From Flavobacterium sp. N1994 (GTDB lineage: Bacteria; Bacteroidota; Bacteroidia; Flavobacteriales; Flavobacteriaceae): DNA of 64,000 nucleotides. The DNA is taken from NCBI RefSeq assembly GCF_025947145.1, contig NZ_CP109999.1:2914001-2978000 (forward strand), in the 5' to 3' direction. Each line of letters begins with the position of its first letter. The stretch's first letter is position 1. The translations under genes and the position numbers were made by a program. Positions 1-8,536 of the stretch are shown in pieces. Under the pieces are notes generated by a model. That model had not been told where the DNA came from and ran no database searches. It worked only from the letters and a program-made list of their open reading frames with translations.

Positions 1-1811
1 AGGAACAAATAGCAAAAGCAAAAGCTACTAAAGATAGCATTCAAAAAGCAAAAACTTCGCTACCAAAACAAGCGTTAACAGCAGTGGTAGATTCGACAGC
101 AACCGATTCAGTAGCTATTAAAAAGTTACAAGGAAGTTTAGGAAGTTTTGCTTATTCGGCAACCTTACCTTCTGCCAAAGAAAATGTAACCACATTAGAA
201 AATGAAGTAGTGAAACTAAAAATCTCCAACAAAGGAGGGAATATAGTAGAAGCCACTTTAAAGGAATTTGAAAAATACGCTAAAGGTTCTGGGCAATTAG
301 TGGAATTAGTAAAAAACAATAATGCTAGTCTTAATCTACAATTACAAACCAAAGACAACCGAGTTTTAAATACGAAAGACTTATTCTTTGAACCAACACT
401 AACTAAAGTTGGTAACGATCAAGTGTTGTCAATGAAATTGAAAGCGGGAGCTAATGCCTTTTTAGAATACAAATATGTATTAAAACCAAAAGAGTATATG
501 CTTGGTTTTGATCTTCGTTCTCAAGGGTTAAATGGGGTTTTAAATACCACCAAACCATTAGATTTAGAATGGGATTTAAAAGCCTATTGTAATGAAAAAA
601 GTATAGCTTATGAAAACCGATATGCTGAGATTTATTTTGAGCACAAAGACGGAAAAGTAAGTTATGTAAGTCAAGGTACAGCCAAAGAAGAATTGCCAGA
701 GAAAGCCACTTTTGTAGCGTATAAACAACACTTCTTTTCTTCTATTTTGTTATTCAATGCTCCAATTGAAAATGCAAAACTTTATTCTACCGATTTAGTA
801 GTGGATAAAACTAAAGACACGATTTTTACTAAACAATTTAAATCCACTTTACCGTTAGCATTTAAAAATGGCGAGTTAGATTATAAAATGAATTGGTATT
901 ATGGTCCCACAGATTATAAAACATTAAAAGCCTACGATAAGAACTTAGATAAAATCATTCCGTTAGGCTGGGGGATTTTCGGTTGGATAAACCGCTTTAT
1001 TTTCATTCCGTTATTTGGATTTTTAGGGTCATTTATTCCTTATGGAATTGCGATTATTTTGTTTACCATTTTAATCAAAATTGCCATGTCGCCTATTACT
1101 TTTAAATCCTTTTTGTCACAAGCCAAAATGAAAGTATTGCGTCCTGAGATTATGGAACTTGGAGAAAAATTCAAAAAAGATCCAATGAAGAAACAACAGG
1201 AAACTATGAAGCTATATAGCAAAGCCGGAGTAAATCCGATGGCGGGTTGTATTCCTGCCTTGATTCAAATTCCGTTTATGTATGCTTCGTTCCAGTTCTT
1301 CCCATCGGCATTTGAGTTGCGTCAAAAGAGTTTCTTGTGGGCCAATGACTTGTCGTCTTTTGATGCTGTAATTACTTGGAAACAAAATATTCCAATCATT
1401 TCGGCTGTATATGGCAACCACATTAGTTTGTTTCCTATTTTGGCGGCTATTGCAATTTTCTTCTATATGAAAATGACTTCAGGAGATCAGGCGATGGCAC
1501 AACCACAACAAGAAGGAATGCCAGATATGACTAAAATCATGAAGATGATGATTTACATTTCGCCAGTTATGATGTTGTTATTCTTCAATAGTTATGGTTC
1601 TGGATTGAGTTTGTATAACTTTATCTCTAACTTAATTACTATTGGAATCATGTTGGTGATTAAGAAGTATTTTATCAACAGCGAAAAAATACATGCTCAA
1701 ATTCAAGAGAATAAGACTAAGCCAAAATCTGAAAGTAAGTTCCAAAAGAAAATGAGAGAAATGATGGAACAAGCCGAAGCTCAAAAGCAATTGCAAAATA
1801 AAAAGAAATAA
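1..1811 (+). CDS. yidC: Membrane protein insertase YidC (5' end outside window)
   Basis: YidC/Oxa1/Alb3-family insertase of the inner membrane. It inserts and folds membrane proteins, alone or with SecYEG. The frame is open from base 3 with no stop, so the gene begins before the window; GTG at 84 is only an internal codon. About 602 residues are visible, so little more than the N-terminal signal anchor is missing. The first half is the large periplasmic beta-domain typical of Gram-negative YidC. The C-terminal half holds the conserved insertase core, including the amphipathic segment before the first core helix, the cytoplasmic helical hairpin around MKVLRPEIMELGEKFKKDP, and the motif GVNPMAGCIPALIQIPFMYA. 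The tail is Lys-rich, as usual for ribosome contact. The gene ends just before a strong hairpin shared with the convergent FAS1 gene. Family assignment is secure. Confidence 0.97.
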   Translation, partial: EQIAKAKATKDSIQKAKTSLPKQALTAVVDSTATDSVAIKKLQGSLGSFAYSATLPSAKENVTTLENEVVKLKISNKGGNIVEATLKEFEKYAKGSGQLVELVKNNNASLNLQLQTKDNRVLNTKDLFFEPTLTKVGNDQVLSMKLKAGANAFLEYKYVLKPKEYMLGFDLRSQGLNGVLNTTKPLDLEWDLKAYCNEKSIAYENRYAEIYFEHKDGKVSYVSQGTAKEELPEKATFVAYKQHFFSSILLFNAPIENAKLYSTDLVVDKTKDTIFTKQFKSTLPLAFKNGELDYKMNWYYGPTDYKTLKAYDKNLDKIIPLGWGIFGWINRFIFIPLFGFLGSFIPYGIAIILFTILIKIAMSPITFKSFLSQAKMKVLRPEIMELGEKFKKDPMKKQQETMKLYSKAGVNPMAGCIPALIQIPFMYASFQFFPSAFELRQKSFLWANDLSSFDAVITWKQNIPIISAVYGNHISLFPILAAIAIFFYMKMTSGDQAMAQPQQEGMPDMTKIMKMMIYISPVMMLLFFNSYGSGLSLYNFISNLITIGIMLVIKKYFINSEKIHAQIQENKTKPKSESKFQKKMREMMEQAEAQKQLQNKKK

Positions 1812-1830
1812 CATTTCTTAAACCAATAAA

Positions 1831-1855
1831 AAAAGCGCAGTGTAACTGCGCTTTT
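1831..1855. terminator. Bidirectional terminator between yidC and FAS1 gene
   Basis: Perfect 10-bp inverted repeat AAAAGCGCAG / CTGCGCTTTT with a 5-base loop. A T-rich tract follows on the plus strand, and a run of T follows on the minus strand. It lies between two convergent stop codons and can serve both genes. Confidence 0.9.
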
Positions 1856-1876
1856 CTTTTTTATAGCAATTTAAAA

Positions 1877-2860
1877 TTATAAAACGGGCTGTAAAACTTT
1901 GTTAATAGCATGTATAACACCATTTGAACATTGGATATCGGCTTGGTAAACTCTTGATAAGTTATTTGCTGTATCTTTAATATCTACCGTTCCTGTTCCA
2001 AGAATAACAGTTACGTTCTGAACTGGACTTGTGAACATACCAACAACTTGATTATTTGTTAATTGGCTTGAACGAACATTTCCAGCTGTTGTAACATGGT
2101 ATTGTAATACTTTAGTAACTTGAGCTGCAGTTGCGCCATTAGCAAAACCACCTGTTCCTAAAGCTGTAGCAAAGGCCGCATTGTTTGGAGCAAAAAGGGT
2201 TGCCGGAGTGGCTGCTGTTAATCCAGATAATGCTGCTAAAACGGCACTTTGATCTGCACTAGTTACCACTGTTTGAAGAGTCTCAAAATCTGGATTAGCA
2301 ACTACATGATCAACAACAGTTGGGATAGCGATTACTTTATTCACAATATGGATTACGCCATTACTTGCATCAACATCTGCAGTAGTAACTTTTACACCTG
2401 TTGTTGCAGTTCCGCCGTTTATAAATACGTCTGAACCCACCTTTTGAACAAACATGCTTATGGTAGGTGAAGTAGGAGTTGTATTTATCGGAGATAATGT
2501 AGAAACATATCCAGCGGCTGGTACAGCAGTACTTTTAATTTCACTACCAATAACATGATTTAGTAAAATGTTTTTCAAAACAGTTACATCTACATTATCA
2601 ACAGTTACACCAGACCCAAGTGAAGCAAAAAAGGTCTGAAAAGCTGTATTGGTTGGAGCAAAGACAGTATATTGTCCTCCTCCGTTTAAGGTAGCTGTTA
2701 ATCCAGTTCGGTTTAACGCTGTTACTAAAGTTGAAAATTGAGCATCTGCTGATGCGATACCAACAATTGTTTGTTGGGTTGGTGAACTGTCACTGCTACT
2801 ACAAGAGAAAATGGTAAGAGACAATAACGCCATTCCGATAAATTTTGTTAATTTTTTCAT
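1877..2860 (-). CDS. Two-domain fasciclin (FAS1) lipoprotein
   Basis: Predicted surface or periplasmic lipoprotein of 327 residues. The signal peptide MKKLTKFIGMALLSLTIFSC ends in a lipobox with Cys20, followed by a Ser-rich linker. Two FAS1 domains follow, roughly residues 33-175 and 185-327. Each shows the family hallmarks: an N-terminal 'fxtLvtALnrtGL' stretch, the H1 box 'YTVFAPTNTAF' or 'ATLFAPNNAAF', and the C-terminal H2 box 'ngVIHivnkVi'. FAS1 domains mediate adhesion or ligand binding in many organisms; no enzymatic role is implied. A paralogue with one FAS1 domain lies at 3994-4569 on the same strand, with proC between them on the other strand. Both promoters carry the same palindrome (see 2884-2913), which suggests common control. 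The ligand is unknown. Confidence 0.93.
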   Translation of the reverse strand: MKKLTKFIGMALLSLTIFSCSSSDSSPTQQTIVGIASADAQFSTLVTALNRTGLTATLNGGGQYTVFAPTNTAFQTFFASLGSGVTVDNVDVTVLKNILLNHVIGSEIKSTAVPAAGYVSTLSPINTTPTSPTISMFVQKVGSDVFINGGTATTGVKVTTADVDASNGVIHIVNKVIAIPTVVDHVVANPDFETLQTVVTSADQSAVLAALSGLTAATPATLFAPNNAAFATALGTGGFANGATAAQVTKVLQYHVTTAGNVRSSQLTNNQVVGMFTSPVQNVTVILGTGTVDIKDTANNLSRVYQADIQCSNGVIHAINKVLQPVL

Positions 2861-2883
2861 AGCGTTTTTATTTAAAGTTTTAA

Positions 2884-2913
2884 CAAAGCTAAATACTTTT
2901 TGTTTAACAAAAA
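2884..2913 (-). promoter_or_regulatory. Promoter and palindromic operator of the two-domain FAS1 gene
   Basis: On the minus strand TAGCTTTG (2884-2891) matches the Bacteroidetes -7 element TAnnTTTG, 24 bases before the ATG. Five bases further upstream lies the palindrome TTTTTGTTnAACAAAAA (2897-2913), which contains a TTG in roughly the -33 position (16-base spacer). The same arrangement with the same spacing precedes the second FAS1 gene. The bound regulator is unknown. Confidence 0.75.
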
Positions 2914-3115
2914 AAGAAAAAAGTTAAACGAAGTAAGGTTTAATAAAAAATTAACAGTATTGTTTAATCAGTTCTTATAATCACATTACTAGGGATTTAC
3001 TATGATTATTGGCTTTGAATTAATTTATCTATTTTCTAATTTGATAAGAAAGTTAAACAGAAATAGTCTCAATTTAAATTTGTAAATAATTATAAGTAGA
3101 TAGTTATAAATAAAT

Positions 3116-3123
3116 TACTTTTG
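3116..3123 (+). promoter_or_regulatory. -7 promoter element of proC
   Basis: TACTTTTG matches TAnnTTTG, with the first base 31 bases before the proC ATG. No convincing -33 TTG is seen at normal spacing. The rest of the 286-bp divergent gap between the FAS1 gene and proC is AT-rich, with no gene. Confidence 0.55.
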
Positions 3124-3146
3124 GAAAAATTAATTATTTACTTAAT

Positions 3147-3944
3147 ATGAAAGTACTTATTATTGGTTACGGAAATATGGGTAAAACCTATGCTAATAGT
3201 TTTATTGGTTCTCGTTTTATAAAGCCGGAAGACATTCATGTTTTGGTTAGAAATGATTTTTCAGAGGCGGAAACAATAATTCCAAAGGATAATTTTGAAA
3301 CAATTCCAACAACAACTATTGGCAATTTTGATATTGTCATATTAGCAGTTAAGCCACAAGATTTTGGATCTTTAGCGCAAACTATCAAACCTTATTTAAA
3401 AGATAGTCAGATCATTTTTTCAGTTATGGCTGGAATTACTATCTCAAAAATAGCCAAAGAGTTGCCTTGTACTAAAATTGTACGTTCTATGCCCAATATT
3501 CCAACGCAAATAGGAATGGGAATGACTGTTTTTACAGCCTCGGCTAATGTGGATAGAAAGGAATTGTTTATCATTCAAAACTTAATTAATACCACAGGAA
3601 AATCAGTGTATGTTGAGAATGAAAAACTAATAGATGCCGCTACAGCTATTTCAGGAAGTGGACCAGCTTATGTTTTCTACTTCATGCAATCTATGATTAA
3701 AGCTGCAATTGATTTAGGATTTAATGAATCAGAAGCGGAATTGCTAGTGAACCAAACCTTTATGGGTTCAGTAGCAATACAAAATAGTTATTCCTTATCC
3801 AATGAAGAATGGATAGCCAAAGTCGCTTCAAAAGGAGGGACAACGGAAAGAGCTTTACAGACTTTTGAAAAAGGAAATTTAGAGAAAACAATAATAGACG
3901 GAGTTAAAGCTGCTAATGACAGGGCTTTAGAATTAGGTTCATAA
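3147..3944 (+). CDS. proC: Pyrroline-5-carboxylate reductase
   Basis: Cytosolic enzyme of the last step of proline synthesis, reducing pyrroline-5-carboxylate with NAD(P)H. The 265 residues are the usual family length. The N-terminus has the Rossmann motif GYGNMG at residues 7-12. The middle has the conserved 'AVKPQD' and 'RSMPNIPTQIGMGMTVF' segments. The C-terminal dimerisation and substrate domain carries SGSGPAYVFYF and the late 'KGGTTERALQTFEKG' motif, all P5CR signatures. It stands alone between two minus-strand FAS1 genes, with its own -7 element and a strong terminator, so it is probably monocistronic. Nothing links it functionally to the FAS1 proteins apart from position. Confidence 0.95.
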   Translation: MKVLIIGYGNMGKTYANSFIGSRFIKPEDIHVLVRNDFSEAETIIPKDNFETIPTTTIGNFDIVILAVKPQDFGSLAQTIKPYLKDSQIIFSVMAGITISKIAKELPCTKIVRSMPNIPTQIGMGMTVFTASANVDRKELFIIQNLINTTGKSVYVENEKLIDAATAISGSGPAYVFYFMQSMIKAAIDLGFNESEAELLVNQTFMGSVAIQNSYSLSNEEWIAKVASKGGTTERALQTFEKGNLEKTIIDGVKAANDRALELGS

Positions 3945-3974
3945 AAAAAGCTTCCAATTTTGGAAGCTTTTTTT
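3943..3974. terminator. Bidirectional terminator between proC and second FAS1 gene
   Basis: Long inverted repeat around AAGCTTCCAA / TTGGAAGCTT, with A7 on one side and T7 on the other, between convergent stop codons. It can end transcription on both strands. Confidence 0.9.
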
Positions 3975-3993
3975 AATTTTTTGGTACAATATT

Positions 3994-4569
3994 TTATAAA
4001 CCTGCAGGAATTAATACTGCATCAATAGTATGTATAACACCGTTAGTACATTTTACATCTCTTGCAGTAACGTTTGCTGAAGATGGGGTAGTAGTATTAT
4101 TTCCAATAAAAGAAATGAAATTTGGTTGTCCTGGGTATGTTGCAGGATTAGCACTGTCGACTGGAATGATAGATACTGTAAGAGGTTGCTCAAACAAAGT
4201 ACTAACACTTTGGTCATTGCTTAATGAAGTTGAAAGCACACTTGAACTAACAACATGATACTTAAGTACTTTTGCCAATAGGCCTGGGTAATCAGCTTCA
4301 AGAGTCGCCAAGTCTGGTTCGCTAAAAGCAGATAATACAGCATCAAATGCAGCATCGTCAGGTGCTAAAACAGTATAATCTCCAGCGTTATCAAAAGTTG
4401 ATGTTAATCCTGTAATATCTAAGGCTTCAACAAACGAACTTAACTGTGGTGTTGCTCTCGCTATTTCTCCAATTGAAGATTTTTTCAAAGCAGTGTTTCC
4501 TTCATCTGAACAAGAAAAAGCTACAAATGCCAATAAAATAATTGCAGCGTTTTTAATTGATTTTTTCAT
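3994..4569 (-). CDS. Single-domain fasciclin (FAS1) lipoprotein
   Basis: Predicted lipoprotein of 191 residues. The signal MKKSIKNAAIILLAFVAFSC ends in a lipobox at Cys20, followed by SDEGN; Asp at position +3 rather than +2 gives no clear inner-membrane retention signal. One FAS1 domain spans about residues 35-190: 'SFVEALDITGLTSTF', H1-like 'YTVLAPDDAAFDAVL', 'KYHVVSS', and the H2 box 'CTNGVIHTIDAVLIP' near the C-terminus. It is a paralogue of the two-domain protein at 1877-2860, most like its second domain in the 'vkCtNGVIH' ending. It shares the palindrome-plus-minus-7 promoter layout with that gene, so the two are probably co-regulated although proC lies between them on the opposite strand. 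Confidence 0.92.
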   Translation of the reverse strand: MKKSIKNAAIILLAFVAFSCSDEGNTALKKSSIGEIARATPQLSSFVEALDITGLTSTFDNAGDYTVLAPDDAAFDAVLSAFSEPDLATLEADYPGLLAKVLKYHVVSSSVLSTSLSNDQSVSTLFEQPLTVSIIPVDSANPATYPGQPNFISFIGNNTTTPSSANVTARDVKCTNGVIHTIDAVLIPAGL

Positions 4570-4592
4570 ATTGTTTTTGTTTTATGTTAGCA

Positions 4593-4622
4593 CAAATCTA
4601 AAATATTTTTGTTTAACAAAAA
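4593..4622 (-). promoter_or_regulatory. Promoter and palindromic operator of the single-domain FAS1 gene
   Basis: Minus-strand TAGATTTG (4593-4600) fits TAnnTTTG. The palindrome TTTTTGTTnAACAAAAA lies at 4606-4622, again five bases upstream of the -7 element, as in the other FAS1 promoter. The remainder of the gap up to 4807 is AT-rich without a recognisable gene. Confidence 0.75.
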
Positions 4623-4807
4623 ATAAAAAATTCAAGAAATTAAATTTTATAAAAAAAACAGACATTTTGTTTGGTCTATGAATCACAGAAATAGGCTGTT
4701 TGTATTCACTTTTTAGTCATTTATTTTTTCGGATTGGTATTTGTTTGAACAGAAAAGTTTTGATTAAAATAATTTTTTACACTGTTTTACGTTATGAGTA
4801 AAGAACT

Positions 4808-4815
4808 ATTTTTGT
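4808..4815 (+). promoter_or_regulatory. -7 promoter element of the MORN-repeat gene
   Basis: TATTTTTG fits TAnnTTTG and its first base lies 30 bases before the ATG at 4838. No clear -33 element is visible. Confidence 0.5.
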
Positions 4816-4837
4816 TGAGCCAGAAAAAATAAAAAAT

Positions 4838-5599
4838 ATGAAATACATAATTGTACTATTGTTAACCTCAATTTCGGTGTGCGCACAGGATTTTAATAAA
4901 CTAGATGAGGCAGGTAAGAAGCATGGCATTTGGAAAGGGATATATAAAGAATCAAACCGACCTAGATATGAAGGAACTTTTGACCACGGAAAAGAAGTGG
5001 GGATATTTAAATTTTTTGATGATACCAAAGCAGGAACTGTAATTGCGACGAGAGAATTTAATGCAAAAGATGGTTCATGCTATACTATTTTTTACAATCA
5101 AAATAAAAATAAAGTAAGCGAAGGAAAAGTAATCAACAAACAATTTGATGGTGAATGGAAATATTATCACGAGGATTTGCCAACAATAATGACGCAAGAA
5201 TTCTATAAAAATGGAAAACTTGAAGGTATTAGAAAAGTCTTTTATCAAAGCGGGAAAATAGCTGAAGAAACTAGTTACAAAAATGGAATTAAAGAAGGTA
5301 AATATAAAAGTTACGCTGAAAATGGAATTGTTCTTGAAGAAAGTATTTATAAAAATGGTGAGTATGATGGGTTAGCCATTTTTAAAGATCCTAACAACCA
5401 AATTGTGGGACAAGGACTTTATAAAGAAGGAAAGAAAGTAGGGATGTGGAAAGTTCTCGTGAAAGGAAAACTGAAAGAAGTTAACATGAACTATCAAAAC
5501 AAGAATTTCAAAAGACCTATTATGCCTAATCAGTCAGATGTTAAGATTGAAATTAAGCCTGAAGAGAAACCAGAAGATATGCCATCAATGAAGAAATAA
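4838..5599 (+). CDS. Secreted MORN-like (YwqK-type) repeat protein
   Basis: Predicted exported protein of 253 residues with a signal peptide (MKYIIVLLLTSISVCAQ, cleavage likely after Ala-16 or Gln-17). The body is a run of short beta-hairpin repeats of the pattern 'GxxxGxWKxYxxnGkl.eexxYkNG', clearest at about residues 95-205 (e.g. 'FYKNGKLEGIRKVFYQSGK', 'SYKNGIKEGKYKSYAENG'). This is the MORN-variant repeat found in proteins annotated as 'YwqK family antitoxin'; that name carries no proof of a toxin partner, and none is adjacent. The C-terminus is a charged Pro/Lys/Glu tail. It has its own -7 element. Likely a periplasmic or surface scaffold; function unknown. Confidence 0.8.
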   Translation: MKYIIVLLLTSISVCAQDFNKLDEAGKKHGIWKGIYKESNRPRYEGTFDHGKEVGIFKFFDDTKAGTVIATREFNAKDGSCYTIFYNQNKNKVSEGKVINKQFDGEWKYYHEDLPTIMTQEFYKNGKLEGIRKVFYQSGKIAEETSYKNGIKEGKYKSYAENGIVLEESIYKNGEYDGLAIFKDPNNQIVGQGLYKEGKKVGMWKVLVKGKLKEVNMNYQNKNFKRPIMPNQSDVKIEIKPEEKPEDMPSMKK

Positions 5600-5662
5600 G
5601 TTTTCTCTACGACTGAATTACTTTAACTGATATTAGAGTACAAAACTATACAGAATTTGCGG

Positions 5663-5670
5663 TAACTTTG
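5663..5670 (+). promoter_or_regulatory. -7 promoter element of mnmA
   Basis: TAACTTTG is an exact TAnnTTTG match 20 bases before the mnmA ATG. The likely start point is therefore only about 12 bases before the ATG, giving a very short leader. Confidence 0.65.
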
Positions 5671-5689
5671 TCGCAAATTTTTTTTTACA

Positions 5690-6877
5690 ATGAAACGAGT
5701 TGTTGTTGGACTGTCCGGAGGAGTTGATTCGAGTGTCGCTGCTTATTTATTAAAAGAACAAGGCTATGAAGTCATTGGGCTTTTTATGAAAAATTGGCAT
5801 GATGATTCGGTTACGATTTCCAACGAATGTCCATGGTTAGAAGACAGTAATGATGCACTTCTCGTGGCTGAAAAATTGGGGATTCCTTTTCAAACAGTTG
5901 ATTTAAGCGAACAATACAAAGAAAAAATCGTAGACTATATGTTCAAAGAATACGAGCAAGGAAGAACACCAAATCCTGATGTATTGTGCAATCGCGAAAT
6001 TAAGTTTGATGTTTTCATGAAAATTGCTTTAAGTCTGGGTGCCGATTATGTAGCCACTGGACATTATTGCCGAAAAGGAGAAATAAACGTTGATGGTAAA
6101 CCAGTTTATCAATTATTAGCTGGAAAAGATGACAACAAAGATCAATCCTATTTCTTATGTCAATTATCACAAGAACAGTTAGCGAAGTCGTTATTTCCCA
6201 TCGGAGAATTAAAAAAATCTGAAGTACGAGAAATTGCCACACAATTAGATTTGGTTACTGCTGAAAAAAAGGATTCTCAGGGACTCTGCTTTATTGGTAA
6301 AGTTCGTTTACCTGAATTTTTGCAACAACAATTAAAACCCAAAGAAGGTTTGATTTATGAAATCGACGCTACTAATCCAATATACAATCAGCCAAAACCT
6401 GAGTTTCATTCTTTAGAAGAGCAATTGGTTTTTGAAGCCAAAGGAATTGTCTATACACCAGAAAATGGTAAGGTGGTTGGCAAACATCAGGGCGCCCATT
6501 ATTTTACCATAGGTCAGCGGAAAGGATTAAATGTCGGCGGAACAAAAGAAGCACTTTTCATTATGGCTACTGATGTAAAATCGAATTCGATATACACTGG
6601 ACAAGGGGCTAATCATCCTGGTTTGTTCAAAAAAACATTACAGGTACAACCTTCAGAAATTCATTGGATAAGAGAAGATTTGAAATTGAAAAATGGAGAA
6701 TCTTTAGAAGTAATGGCTCGCATTCGCTACCGACAAGCTTTGCAAAAAGCCACTTTATATCAATTTGAAAGTGGTTTGTATGTTTCCTTTGACGAACCGC
6801 AATCCGCTATTACTGAAGGGCAATTTGTAGCTTGGAATATTGGTGAAGAATTAGTTGGTTCTGGAGTAATTTCATAA
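5690..6877 (+). CDS. mnmA: tRNA-specific 2-thiouridylase
   Basis: Cytosolic enzyme that thiolates U34 of the Lys, Glu and Gln tRNAs, using ATP and a relayed persulfide sulfur. The 395 residues begin with the PP-loop SGGVDSS (residues 9-15) that adenylates U34. Both catalytic cysteines are present: Cys100 in '[13 protein letters not shown]' and Cys200 in '[10 protein letters not shown]'. '[12 protein letters not shown]' and 'KDQSYFL' are further family signatures. The C-terminal beta-barrel (from about 250) includes '[19 protein letters not shown]'. It heads a close run with the subtilase and the NMO-like gene (27- and 21-base gaps), which may be one transcript. High confidence. Confidence 0.97.
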   Translation: MKRVVVGLSGGVDSSVAAYLLKEQGYEVIGLFMKNWHDDSVTISNECPWLEDSNDALLVAEKLGIPFQTVDLSEQYKEKIVDYMFKEYEQGRTPNPDVLCNREIKFDVFMKIALSLGADYVATGHYCRKGEINVDGKPVYQLLAGKDDNKDQSYFLCQLSQEQLAKSLFPIGELKKSEVREIATQLDLVTAEKKDSQGLCFIGKVRLPEFLQQQLKPKEGLIYEIDATNPIYNQPKPEFHSLEEQLVFEAKGIVYTPENGKVVGKHQGAHYFTIGQRKGLNVGGTKEALFIMATDVKSNSIYTGQGANHPGLFKKTLQVQPSEIHWIREDLKLKNGESLEVMARIRYRQALQKATLYQFESGLYVSFDEPQSAITEGQFVAWNIGEELVGSGVIS

Positions 6878-6904
6878 ATTAGCACTTTCCCAAATGCGAA
6901 AGTG

Positions 6905-8515
6905 ATGAAAAATTATTTCCTTTTAGTATTTTTTCTTTTTAGTTGTTATGGCTTTTCTCAGGAAGATGCCTGGGTGTACTTTAATGATAAACCAAATGCT
7001 CAAGCTTTCTTTGATAATCCATTATCCGAGTTGTCACAAAGAGCTTTAGATAGGAGAGCACTTCAAAATATTTCTTTAAGCACCAATGACGCTCCTATAG
7101 AACAATCCTATATTGATGCGATTTCATCAGTTATAGGTATAGAAGTTAAAGCGAAGTCCAAGTGGTTAAATTGTCTCCACATCCGTGGAAGCGTTAGTGA
7201 TATTCAAGCATTGACCAATTTACCTTTTGTTAATCATGTGCACTTTGCCGATCCATCTTTGAATGCTAGAATGGTTGCTCATCAATCATTCAAAGCTGTA
7301 AATAAACAACTCAACGTACAAGATGTTTTTAACTACGGCAATTCTGCTAATCAAATTCAAATGCTTAATGTAGACTTATTGCATCAGGCTAATTATACTG
7401 GTTCCGGAAAAATAATAGCCGTTTTAGATTCTGGTTTTACGGCGGTGAATACTATAATTCCTTTTAACAGGTTTTTTAATCATGGTCAATATTTGGGTGG
7501 CTATAATTATGTAGCAGGTAATACTGATGTTTTTTCAACACACAATCACGGAACCATGACTTTATCTTGTATGACAGGTTATGTTGATGGGCAATTAGTA
7601 GGAACAGCTCCTGATGCTCAATATTATTTATTCATTACAGAAGATGTGGGTGGAGAAAATCCAGTAGAAGAAAGTTATTGGGTAGAAGCAGCTGAACAAG
7701 CCGATAGAATTGGAGCTGACATCATTTCAACTTCTTTAGGTTATTTTGAATATGATAATCTAAATTACAGTCATACTTATGAGGAGATGACTGGGGATGT
7801 TGCTTTTGCATCTCAAGGTGCTAATATTGCTTTTAGCAAAGGAATGGTTGTAGTAGCTAGTGCAGGAAATTCAGGAACAAGTGATAATCCTCATATCGGG
7901 GTTCCAGCAGAAGCTACTAATGTTTTAGCAGTTGGAGCCGTTCAGTTTGATAGAACTTATGCCTCTTTTAGTTCTATCGGGCCAAGCTTTGACGGCAGAG
8001 TTAAACCAGATGTCATGGCAAAAGGGTTAAGTGCTACTCTTTCTAATACTAATGGGGAAATAGTTACTGCGAGCGGGACTTCATTTGCCTGTCCAATAAT
8101 GGCGGGAGCTATTGCAAGTTTTTGGCAAGCGGTTCCGGGTTTAACCAATCAGCAAGTGATAGATTATGTAAAGCAATCAGCCGATAGATTCACAAATCCG
8201 AATGACCAATATGGTTATGGAATTCCAGACTTTCAATTGGCTTTAAATAATGCTCAGCTTTCTGTAAATGATATTACAAAAGGACGTTTTTTAGTATATC
8301 CAAATCCAGTTCATGATCAGTTGATTTTTTTATTTCCAAATGATTTTGAGGAAGCCTCGGTTAGTTTTTATACTGCTTTGGGGCAGTTGTTGATTGAGAA
8401 AAAAATTCAAAATTCTGATGCTACCATTTCTATGTCCGATTTAAACTCGGGAATTTATTTCTATACAATTAAAAGCGATTCCTTTACACAAACTGGAAAA
8501 GTCGTTAAAAATTAA
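6905..8515 (+). CDS. Secreted S8 subtilisin-like protease with T9SS type A sorting domain
   Basis: Exported serine endopeptidase of 536 residues. I chose ATG 6905 over the GTG at 6902 because it gives a clean signal peptide (MKNYFLLVFFLFSCYGFSQ). Residues 20-130 form an inhibitor-I9-like propeptide region. The catalytic triad of the S8 domain is visible: Asp175 (AVLDSG), His215 (THNHGTMTLSC) and Ser393 (ASGTSFACPIMAG), with the oxyanion Asn322 (ASAGN). The last roughly 80 residues ('FLVYPNPVHDQL ... LNSGIYFYTIKSD ... GKVVKN') are a type A T9SS C-terminal domain, so the protein should cross the outer membrane by T9SS and be anchored or released. Its place right after mnmA is probably transcriptional convenience. 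Substrate unknown. Confidence 0.93.
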   Translation: MKNYFLLVFFLFSCYGFSQEDAWVYFNDKPNAQAFFDNPLSELSQRALDRRALQNISLSTNDAPIEQSYIDAISSVIGIEVKAKSKWLNCLHIRGSVSDIQALTNLPFVNHVHFADPSLNARMVAHQSFKAVNKQLNVQDVFNYGNSANQIQMLNVDLLHQANYTGSGKIIAVLDSGFTAVNTIIPFNRFFNHGQYLGGYNYVAGNTDVFSTHNHGTMTLSCMTGYVDGQLVGTAPDAQYYLFITEDVGGENPVEESYWVEAAEQADRIGADIISTSLGYFEYDNLNYSHTYEEMTGDVAFASQGANIAFSKGMVVVASAGNSGTSDNPHIGVPAEATNVLAVGAVQFDRTYASFSSIGPSFDGRVKPDVMAKGLSATLSNTNGEIVTASGTSFACPIMAGAIASFWQAVPGLTNQQVIDYVKQSADRFTNPNDQYGYGIPDFQLALNNAQLSVNDITKGRFLVYPNPVHDQLIFLFPNDFEEASVSFYTALGQLLIEKKIQNSDATISMSDLNSGIYFYTIKSDSFTQTGKVVKN

Positions 8516-8536
8516 TACTGAAAACTTTCTGTCTGC

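Noticed and set aside
4838..5599. Toxin-antitoxin module around the YwqK-like protein
   Set aside because: The label comes from a family name only. The protein is exported, and there is no toxin-like gene beside it.
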